From JACKFB01 sp041389525 (GTDB lineage: Bacteria; Myxococcota_A; UBA9042; PHBI01; JACKFB01), in NCBI GenBank assembly GCA_041389525.1, contig JAWKRR010000059.1:1-45305 (forward strand): DNA of 45,305 nt, in the 5' to 3' direction. Positions 26,719 through 33,157 of the stretch are shown one piece after another. Positions within the stretch are counted from its first letter, which is position 1. Each line of letters starts with the position of its first letter. The notes beneath the pieces are model-generated. The model was not told where the DNA came from. It searched no databases and saw nothing but the letters and a program-made list of their open reading frames with translations. The position numbers and the translations under genes are program-made.

Positions 26719-27434
26719 CACGCCGCCCCCGCGCCGTAGGTCCGCTCCAGCCACCCGACGATGTCGTCGGATTCGTACATCCCGACGTCGTGATTGGCGT
26801 CGACCAGATAGGGCACCATCATGCGCCCGCCCCGCGCCACGAGCGCCGCCCGCCGCGCCCCGCCCTTCGCCACGTTGTGGACGTGATAGTCGAGGCCCAG
26901 CGCGCACAGCTTCTCGCGCACTTTGCGGCAGTAAGGCGAGGCCTCGAAGTTCCACAGCTCGATCATCTGCTCGGGCTGTGGACGCCCCGCCCGCCGCGCG
27001 TCGAGGCGGCCACCGAAGGGGCGCATCGCGCTGGCGATGGCCGAGGTCGCGGTGGTCGCGGGCGCCAGCACCTTCGACAGCACCGACCGCCCCTGCCCGT
27101 AGGTGGTGTGCAGGTAGTCGATGATGGCCTCCGACTCGTACATGGCCGCGCCGGTGTTGGGGTCCACGAGGTACGGGAACATCGCCTGGCCGCCGGCCGC
27201 CTGGACCTCGCCGCGCTTGTGAACCTCGCCCCGGGGCGTGCTGCGCGAGATGTAGTCGAGGTCCATCTCGCTGAGGACCTCCCTGACCTTCCGGCAGAAG
27301 GGGCAGGACTCGAACTCGTAGACCTCGAGCGGCTTGACCGGCTGGCGCACCGCGGGCCAACGCACGAAGAGGCCACGGCCGCCGCGCGCCGCCGAGGTCA
27401 ACCAGGAGTGGACGTTTTCGAGCGAGGGGGGCAT
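26718..27434 (-). CDS. Tandem glutaredoxin / GST N-terminal domain protein
   Basis: 238 residues. ATG 27434 has GGAG six bases upstream; the longer in-frame start would run across the palindromic repeat side and is not protein-like. Two thioredoxin-fold repeats: repeat 1 (about 35-112) has YEFESCPFCRKVREVLSEMD and MFPYLVDPNTGAAMYESEAI; repeat 2 (about 155-238) has WNFEASPYCRKVREKLCALG and MVPYLVDANHDVGMYESDDI. The first has a CPFC redox pair, while the second has SPYC, that is, one Cys only. The [VM]-P-Y-L-V-D and ESE/ESD motifs are the glutathione-binding parts of GST N-terminal domains. It is the first gene of the overlapping operon. Confidence 0.88.
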   Translation of the reverse strand: MPPSLENVHSWLTSAARGGRGLFVRWPAVRQPVKPLEVYEFESCPFCRKVREVLSEMDLDYISRSTPRGEVHKRGEVQAAGGQAMFPYLVDPNTGAAMYESEAIIDYLHTTYGQGRSVLSKVLAPATTATSAIASAMRPFGGRLDARRAGRPQPEQMIELWNFEASPYCRKVREKLCALGLDYHVHNVAKGGARRAALVARGGRMMVPYLVDANHDVGMYESDDIVGWLERTYGAGAA

Positions 27435-27520
27435 CGGCGCTCCGGCGTCGTGTTTGCTCGGCAGAGTCTCACCCGAACGCCCAGTCGAGTCCACGGCGGC
27501 GCGCCGGTTGGGGGACCCCA

Positions 27521-27683
27521 CTAGAGACCCGACCAACAGACCTCCCGTCGCGCCTGCTTGGCCGCGCGACGCATGGCGGCGTTGCACCTCGTCGCCGTGC
27601 TACAGCACGACTCCTCGCCGCGTCTTGCCATGCACCACGGGGCCAAGCACCCGCTCGGTCCGTTCTGTTGATCGGGTCTCTAG
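27521..27683. repeat. 163-base palindromic element with 20-bp terminal inverted repeats
   Basis: The ends 27521-27540 and 27664-27683 are inverted copies matching at 19 of 20 positions. Inside are a second inverted pair (gcatggc at 27571-27577 with gccatgc at 27627-27633) and a small GTGC/GCAC hairpin near 27598. There is no room for a transposase. It resembles a MITE or REP/BIME-type repeat. The right end is 34 bases upstream of the flagellar-like gene. No clear target duplication flanks it. Confidence 0.55.
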
Positions 27684-27717
27684 AGTTCTCGACGCCCGCA
27701 ACCGATACTACGGAGCG

Positions 27718-28065
27718 ATGAACTTCATGAGCACGATGGCGGTGGGTGCCAGCGGCGCGCGAGCAGCCGAGGCCGCGTTGGGCGCGGTCGCCCACAACGT
27801 CGCCAACCTGAACACCGACGGCTTTCAGGCGAGCCAAGCGGCCTTCGCGGACGTCGCAGGCGGCGGGGTCACGACCAGCTTCGCGTCCAGCGGCGGCCCA
27901 GCCCCGTTGATCGCCAGGGGCGACACCTTCGTGCGCGGCAGCAACACCGACCTCGTCGCCGACACCGTGGGCCGCGCGACCGCCGCGGCGACCTACCGCG
28001 CGAACCTGCGGACCATCAGCGAATCCAGCGACCTCGTGGGCAGCCTGCTCGACATCGTCGGGTAG
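27718..28065 (+). CDS. Orphan mini flagellar rod-type protein
   Basis: 115 residues. ATG 27718 is two bases after GGAG; ATG 27727 is an alternative with wider spacing. The N-terminal part GASGARAAEAALGAVAHNVA then NLNTDGF is the flagellar basal-body rod N-terminal motif (A.hNiANvnTpGF). The C-terminal part NTDLVADTVGRATAAATYRA, NLRTISESSDLVGSLLDIVG matches the rod C-terminal helix of FlgB/FlgC/FlgG (dmi.aqraYeaN.kvi.tademlgtlldi). The whole is about 115 residues, near FlgB/FlgC length, but the middle is Gly/Ser/Thr-rich. No flagellar gene is adjacent. It could be a rod/hook relic or a recruited filament-forming protein. Confidence 0.8.
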   Translation: MNFMSTMAVGASGARAAEAALGAVAHNVANLNTDGFQASQAAFADVAGGGVTTSFASSGGPAPLIARGDTFVRGSNTDLVADTVGRATAAATYRANLRTISESSDLVGSLLDIVG

Positions 28066-28130
28066 CGGGGCCGGGTCACGGGTCCGCGTCGCAAGCGCGG
28101 CGCCGTCTCACCGACCGGCGCGGCGTAAGT

Positions 28131-28191
28131 CGAGAAGCGGGGAGCCATCCGGCTTGGGAGGGGGGGACGCCAAACAGCCCCCCACTTCTCG
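28131..28191. other. Inverted repeat upstream of the PLP enzyme gene
   Basis: 28131-28142 and 28180-28191 are inverted copies at 11 of 12 positions, and a G-run (about 28159-28167) can pair with a C-run (28178-28183), giving two competing hairpins. The location, after the rod-like gene and before the trans-sulfuration gene, allows a terminator or an RNA switch. I cannot match it to a known SAM or SAH riboswitch. Confidence 0.3.
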
Positions 28192-28265
28192 GGGTCACGA
28201 AGGGTCCAAACACGGATCGCGGGCGACTATTCCCCCACACCGCCGCGCTCGGGTAAGGTCGGCCC

Positions 28266-29387
28266 ATGACCACCCCGCGCCGCTCCAGACCCGCCGTTCC
28301 GCCCGTGGTGCTCGCCAGCGCCTTCCTCTTCGACGACACCGAGTCCTTCGCGCGCACGGCCGCCGCCAAGGACGACCACCTGTACTCGCGGTGGTCCAAC
28401 CCGACGGTGTGCGCGGTCGAAGAGGTCGTCGCCGAGCTCGAGGGAGCCGAGCGCGCCCTGGCCTGCGGCTCCGGCATGGCGGCGATGAGCCTGGCGCTGC
28501 TGGCCGCCCTGCCCCCCGGCGGGACCCTGCTGACCCAGCGCGAGCTCTACGGCGGCACCCACGAGCTGATCGAGAAGCTGCTCCCCGGCTGGGGCTACAC
28601 CATCAAGCGCGCCTCGATGGACGAGCTGGTCGCCGCGGCGGCGGCCCTGGCGCCCGGCTCGGTGATTCACCTCGAGATCCCCTCGAACCCCTCGCTGCGG
28701 GTCGCCGATCTGCCCGCCATCCGCGCCGCCGCACCCGCGGGCACGCCCATCGTCGTCGACGCCACCTTCGCCACCCCCATCAACCTGCGCCCGCTCGCGC
28801 ACGGGGCGACCCTGTCGGCGCACTCGGCCACCAAATACATGGGCGGTCACCACGACCTTCTGGCGGGAGTGATCTCGGGCGGTGGTGCGTTGATGGACCG
28901 CGTCTGGACCCTGCGCACCCTGCTGGGCCCGGTGCTGGACCCGGCCGCGGCGTACCGGCTGTGGCGCGGCCTGGAGACCCTGGAGCTGCGCGTGGTGAGG
29001 CAGTGTGAGACCGCGGAGACCTTGGCTCAGCGCCTCGCCGAGCACCCCGCCGTGGCGAAGACGCACCACCCTTGCCTGCCCGATCACCCTGATTTTTCCT
29101 TGGCAAAAGAGCTGCTTCGAAGCGGCGGCGCGGTGCTCAGCTTCGAGATGGCGGGCGGGTACGACGCCGCGGCGAAGGTCGCAGACCAGCTCGAGATCTT
29201 CGCGCAAGGGCCGAGCCTCGGCGGCGTGCGCTCGCTGGTGTCGTGGCCCGCGGGTGTGTCCCACCGGGCGATGAGCGAGGCCGAACGGCAAGCGGCGGGC
29301 GTGTCGGGCGGGCTGTTGCGGCTAGCAGTGGGCGTGGAGCCCTTGGAGAGCTTGTGGAACGACTTGCGACAGGCGCTGGAATCTTGA
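28266..29387 (+). CDS. Cys/Met metabolism PLP-dependent enzyme (trans-sulfuration family)
   Basis: 373 residues. ATG is preceded by AAGG at 7 bases. Fold-type I PLP enzyme of the cystathionine gamma-synthase/methionine gamma-lyase family: YSRWSNPTVCAVEEVVAELE near the N terminus, phosphate-binding ACGSGMAAMSLAL, the cofactor-stacking Tyr in QRELYGGTHELI, VVDATFATPINLRPLAHGA, and the PLP lysine Lys190 in SATKYMGGHHDLLAG. The C-terminal SLGGVRSLVSWPAGVSHR is also typical. It is rather short at the N terminus. It could be a cystathionine synthase/lyase, O-acetylhomoserine sulfhydrylase or methionine lyase. TTG of the next gene overlaps its stop. Confidence 0.9.
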   Translation: MTTPRRSRPAVPPVVLASAFLFDDTESFARTAAAKDDHLYSRWSNPTVCAVEEVVAELEGAERALACGSGMAAMSLALLAALPPGGTLLTQRELYGGTHELIEKLLPGWGYTIKRASMDELVAAAAALAPGSVIHLEIPSNPSLRVADLPAIRAAAPAGTPIVVDATFATPINLRPLAHGATLSAHSATKYMGGHHDLLAGVISGGGALMDRVWTLRTLLGPVLDPAAAYRLWRGLETLELRVVRQCETAETLAQRLAEHPAVAKTHHPCLPDHPDFSLAKELLRSGGAVLSFEMAGGYDAAAKVADQLEIFAQGPSLGGVRSLVSWPAGVSHRAMSEAERQAAGVSGGLLRLAVGVEPLESLWNDLRQALES

Positions 29388-30673
29388 GCGGCGGCGGCCA
29401 GAGCGCGGCTGCGACCGGCGGAATCGCGGGCGTCGTGGCGCTCGCGCTGATGCTGGCCGTGGGCTGCGGGCGCAGCGCCGCGGACCCCGAGGGCGTGCCC
29501 ACGTCGGGGCCGAAGCCGCGGACGACCGCGCCCGAGTCGGCCATCGACCCGGCGCCGCTCAACGCGCCGGACGCCGTCGAGCCCGCCGCGGAGGAGGACG
29601 CGAGCCCGCCCGTGGCAGAGGACGTGGCGGTCGCGCAGCCCGAGCGCAACCTGCCCGAGCCGATCCGCGCGTTCGAGCGCGCCATGCACGCCGTGGCCGA
29701 CTGCGAGCGCCTGCCTGACTCGATCCGCGTGAAGGACCAGGCGAGCTGCCTGGCCCCCGTCGTCGCCGCGCGGGACGCCATCCGCTCGCCGCCAGCGCTC
29801 GAGGGCGAGCCCGTCAGCCCCGAGATGGTCACCGCCCTGCGCGAGCTGCTGGCCGACTCGCTGCTGCGCCTGCTGGACGACCCGAACCCGACGATCGTGC
29901 TCTACGCGCTCATGCAGAATCAGCCCGATTTCGCGCGCGACCCGGCGACGCTGGCGCGGCTTCAGCAGCTGCTCGAGAGCGAGGATCCCGACATCGCGGA
30001 GTGGGCGATGACCGTGCGCTTCTGGCAGCGCAATCCGGCCGACGAGGGCGCGCGGCTGCTGGCGCTGAGCGTGCTGGAGTCCCACCGCTTCGACCGCGTG
30101 CGGCTGGTCGCCTGTCAGTATCTGGGCGACCCGATGTTCCGCGGGCGCGAGGGCATGTTCGAGATCTTGCGGGCGCGGGCCGACGACGAGAACGACACCG
30201 AGCTGATTCGGAACTGCGCGGTGACGCGGATGGGCTACCTGGGCGGGGACGAGCACATCGACGCCATCGCGAGCCATCTGGGCTCGGCGCTGCGGCAGGC
30301 GGGCGCGGTGCAGGCGCTGCAGCGCGGGCTGGCGTCGCCGAAAGCGCACAAGGCGTACCTGAGCTGGTTCGAGAAGCACGCGGCGAAGGCGGACGCGATC
30401 CAGTGGACCGCGGTGGCCAACCTCGCCCCGCCGTCGCCCGGCGCCGCGTCGTACCCGGTGGCCGACGGGACGCGCGTGCTGTCGAAGCTGGTGCTGTCGA
30501 AGCCGCAGTCGGCGCAGGTCCGGGCCGCGGCGGTGAAGTCTCTGGAGCGGCTTGGCGCCACCGCGGAGTTGCGCGCGCTGGCCTCCAAGCTGGGCGCCAT
30601 GAAAGACCCGGCCTCAGCCGAGGTGCTGGCCGCCGTCGAGCGGGCGATCGCCGCGGCGCCGCCCTCCCCCTGA
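29384..30673 (+). CDS. HEAT-like repeat lipoprotein
   Basis: 429 residues from TTG 29384, whose TTGA overlaps the stop of the PLP gene. This start places a hydrophobic signal (GIAGVVALALMLAVGC) with lipobox LAVGC about 27 residues in. A Pro/Ala/Glu-rich spacer runs to about residue 85. Residues about 140-425 consist of paired helices with a HEAT-like rhythm (LRELLADSLLRLLDDPNPTI, LARLQQLLESEDPDIAEWAM, RVRLVACQYLGDPMFRG, AQVRAAAVKSLERLGATAEL). Such solenoids are protein-binding scaffolds. Role unknown. It lies just upstream of the LDLa lipoprotein array and in the same direction, 46 bases apart. Confidence 0.8.
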   Translation: MSGGGQSAAATGGIAGVVALALMLAVGCGRSAADPEGVPTSGPKPRTTAPESAIDPAPLNAPDAVEPAAEEDASPPVAEDVAVAQPERNLPEPIRAFERAMHAVADCERLPDSIRVKDQASCLAPVVAARDAIRSPPALEGEPVSPEMVTALRELLADSLLRLLDDPNPTIVLYALMQNQPDFARDPATLARLQQLLESEDPDIAEWAMTVRFWQRNPADEGARLLALSVLESHRFDRVRLVACQYLGDPMFRGREGMFEILRARADDENDTELIRNCAVTRMGYLGGDEHIDAIASHLGSALRQAGAVQALQRGLASPKAHKAYLSWFEKHAAKADAIQWTAVANLAPPSPGAASYPVADGTRVLSKLVLSKPQSAQVRAAAVKSLERLGATAELRALASKLGAMKDPASAEVLAAVERAIAAAPPSP

Positions 30674-30719
30674 TCCTCGAAATCGCGTGTCCATTCCCAG
30701 TAAATTTGGAGGTTTCGCC

Positions 30720-31458
30720 GTGCTACGCGCCCAGATTCGAGCCCTCGCGATGACGACGTTGGCGTGCGCCACGTTCATGGCGTGCGGCGACGGCAAGAAG
30801 TCCAATAGCGGCATCAACACGCAGACGCTGCTGACCCAGCTGAGCGAGGCGCTGCAGACCTGCGGCGTGCTCGGTGCGGGGCGGCTGCAGAACCAGGTGT
30901 CGGAGCTGCCGGAGACCGATGCGGCCCAGCAGCAGTGCCTGGCGGGCTGCGTGAGCGCGGCCGACTGCGCGGCGCTGAGTGATGCGTTCTGCAACAACGG
31001 CGGGAGTTTGCTGGCGTGCGTGGGCGCGTGTCTGCAGCCGAAGTGCGGCGACGGGACGGTGCTCTCGGCGGGCCAGCTCTGCGACGGTACCAGCGACTGC
31101 GCCGACGGCAGCGACGAGCAGGGTTGCGCGGCCACGCTCTTCGAGTGCGGCGAGGGCGACGGCACCGTGTCGATCCAGCAACGCTGCGACGGAAGCAACG
31201 ACTGCGAGGGCGGCGCCGACGAGGAGGGCTGCCCGACCTTCGACTGCGGCGATGATTCGATGGTGCCTGGCGCGGCAATGCGACGGGCTACCGGACTGCC
31301 AGAACGGCGCCGACGAGGTGGGCTGCCCCGGGTTTACGTGCGTCGGTTCGGCGGTCGTGATCGCCCTCGACGAGGTGTGCGACGGCGTACAGGACTGCCC
31401 GGAGAGCGAGGACGAGGACGGCTGCGCGCAGTTCACTTGCCCCGCCCGCGACCGATGA
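30720..31458 (+). pseudogene. LDLa-like repeat lipoprotein 1, frameshifted
   Basis: GTG 30720 has a strong TTTGGAGG seven bases upstream. The signal ends with lipobox FMACG. A Cys-rich N-terminal domain follows (LSEALQTCGVLGAGRLQNQV; QQQCLAGC; AFCNN), then repeats 1 and 2 of the form CDGTSDCADGSDEQGC. At about 31266-31276 the reading frame breaks. Removing one G from the GG at 31269-31270 restores repeat 3 (RQCDGLPDCQNGADEVGC) and repeat 4 (CDGVQDCPESEDEDGC), with a natural stop at 31456-31458. Corrected length is 245 residues, in line with its two paralogs of 234 and 248. The uncorrected frame runs on through an Arg-rich segment into the next gene. It is either a real mutation, a slip site or a sequencing error. 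Confidence 0.8.
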
Positions 31459-31487
31459 TGCGCGGCCCCCGGTGCGGGAGAAGCTCG

Positions 31488-32192
31488 ATGCGGATTGGCA
31501 TTTTCGTCAGTGCGCTCGCGACGCTGGGCGCGTGTGGTGAGGGCAGCAAGAGCAACGCGGGGCTGGGCGGAGGCGAGCTGTACACCCAGCTCGCGCAGCA
31601 GCTGCAGACCTGCGAGCTCTTGGGCCCGGGTCGCGTGGAGAACCAGATCTCGCGGATCCCGTCGACCGATATGGCGCGTGTGGCGTGCGTCGCGGCCTGC
31701 ATGGCCAGCCAGACCTGCGCGCAGCTCACCCAGGCGTACTGCGAAGAGGACGGGCCGCTGCTCGGGTGCCTCGGCGACTGTCTCGGGCACCGCTGCGGCG
31801 ACGGTACGGTTCTGAACGCGCTGGTCGAGTGCAATGGCTTCCCGGACTGCGCGGACGGCTCCGACGAGGTCGGCTGCGAGGGCAAGACCTTTACGTGCGG
31901 CGACGGCGACACCATTCGCGCGGACGGCCGCTGCAACGGCTTCCCCGAGTGCGAGGACCGGAGCGACGAGGCCGACTGCCCGGAGTTCAACTGCGCCGGC
32001 ACCGACCAGATTATCGAGCAGCGCTTGGTCTGCAACGGCTTCCCCGAGTGCACCGACGGCAGCGACGAGGTGGAGTGCGACTACTTCGAGTGCGGGACGC
32101 TGAACGTCTTCCCGCCGCAGATGTGCAACGGCTACCCCGACTGCCTCGACGGGTCCGACGAGACCGGCTGCGCGCAGTTTCAGTGCCCGTAG
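31488..32192 (+). CDS. LDLa-like repeat lipoprotein 2
   Basis: 234 residues. ATG 31488 is preceded by GGGAG at 7 bases. The signal MRIGIFVSALATLGACGEGS carries lipobox LGAC. The N-terminal Cys-rich domain (QQLQTCELLGPGRVENQI; ARVACVAACMASQTC; AYCEEDGPLLGCLGDC) is paralogous to those of the genes on both sides. Then come four repeats with the LDL-receptor class A core CNGxP[DE]CxDxSDExxC (for example CNGFPDCADGSDEVGC, CNGYPDCLDGSDETGC), ending in AQFQCP. Each repeat keeps the acidic calcium site (D..DC.DGSDE) but only four of the canonical six cysteines. Presumably a lipid-anchored surface or periplasmic binding protein. It begins 29 bases after the previous gene. Confidence 0.88.
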   Translation: MRIGIFVSALATLGACGEGSKSNAGLGGGELYTQLAQQLQTCELLGPGRVENQISRIPSTDMARVACVAACMASQTCAQLTQAYCEEDGPLLGCLGDCLGHRCGDGTVLNALVECNGFPDCADGSDEVGCEGKTFTCGDGDTIRADGRCNGFPECEDRSDEADCPEFNCAGTDQIIEQRLVCNGFPECTDGSDEVECDYFECGTLNVFPPQMCNGYPDCLDGSDETGCAQFQCP

Positions 32193-32312
32193 CTGAGGCG
32201 GCGCAGCGACGCGCAGCGAGCGGAATGCTATCGACTGCAAACCGGCGATGGGTGTAGCTTTGCCCTATCCCGCGAAGGACGCGATGCCCGCGTCTGGGAA
32301 AGGACGCCTCGA

Positions 32313-33059
32313 ATGCTGCACCGCGCCAACAGCTTGACAAAGTTCGCGCTCCTCGTCGCCATGTTCCTCGCCGCCACGGCGTTGTCGTCGTGCAAGAGCA
32401 GCAAGAAGAACTCCGGCGGCATCGGCGGCACCCTGGACGAGTACGTCGCCGCGCTGCAGCGTTGCGGCGTCCTGAGCGCCGGCCGCGTGCCAGACGGCTT
32501 TCTCGAGGCCCCCGAGGTCGACGCCACCCAGCGCGCGTGCATCTCGGGCTGCATCGCCAAGGCCAGCTGCGACGAGGTCACCGATTCCTTCTGCGGCGAC
32601 GGCGGCGAGCTCGAGAACTGCTTCGACGCCTGCACCCGGTTCACCTGCGCGGATGGCTCCACCGTGCGCCTCGAAGACCGCTGCGACGCCGAGCCCGACT
32701 GCCCCGGCGGCGACGACGAGACCGGCTGCGCGGGCGTCCTGTTCCAATGCGCGGACGGCGACACCATCCCGCAGTACTACGTCTGCGACGACTCCACCGA
32801 CTGCTCCGACGGCAGCGATGAAGTGAACTGCCCGGTCTTCACCTGCAACAACGGCGACACCATCCCGCCCGACTACAAGTGCGACGGCGAGTCCGACTGC
32901 GCAGACGACAGCGACGAGACCGGCTGCCCCACCTTCACCTGCCCCGACAGCAGCAAGATCTCCCAGTCCCTCGTCTGCAACGGCGCCGACGACTGCGAAG
33001 GCGGCGCCGACGAGCTCGGCTGCGCAGAGGTCACCTGCCCCGACCCCTTCGGCGAGTAG
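32313..33059 (+). CDS. LDLa-like repeat lipoprotein 3
   Basis: 248 residues, ATG with AAGGA nine bases upstream. The signal KFALLVAMFLAATALSSC ends in lipobox ALSSC, followed by KSSKKNSGG, recalling the KKSNSG and SKSNAG of its paralogs. The N-terminal domain has the shared cysteine pattern (ALQRCGVLSAGRVPDGFLEA; RACISGCIAKASC; FCGDGGELENCFDAC). Four repeats follow, such as CDDSTDCSDGSDEVNC and CDGESDCADDSDETGC, ending AEVTCPDPFGE. This is the most complete and least decayed copy by its acidic core residues. Calcium-stabilised disulfide repeats like these bind ligands in eukaryotic receptors; the bacterial ligand is unknown. Confidence 0.88.
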   Translation: MLHRANSLTKFALLVAMFLAATALSSCKSSKKNSGGIGGTLDEYVAALQRCGVLSAGRVPDGFLEAPEVDATQRACISGCIAKASCDEVTDSFCGDGGELENCFDACTRFTCADGSTVRLEDRCDAEPDCPGGDDETGCAGVLFQCADGDTIPQYYVCDDSTDCSDGSDEVNCPVFTCNNGDTIPPDYKCDGESDCADDSDETGCPTFTCPDSSKISQSLVCNGADDCEGGADELGCAEVTCPDPFGE

Positions 33060-33157
33060 CGCGCGGGCGGGCGTTGGCGCCGGCGCGGGCAGCGGCTACA
33101 GTGGCGATTCCTATCGCCGCCTGAGACCCGCAGCCGGTTTCAGAATCGAGAGCGCCT

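Noticed and set aside
28066..28265. SAM or SAH riboswitch before the PLP enzyme gene
   Set aside because: Hairpins exist, but the conserved core sequences of known SAM/SAH riboswitch classes are not recognisable.
30979..33059. CRISPR-like or minisatellite repeat array
   Set aside because: The periodicity comes from protein repeats with diverged codons; there are no constant-length identical DNA repeats with unique spacers.
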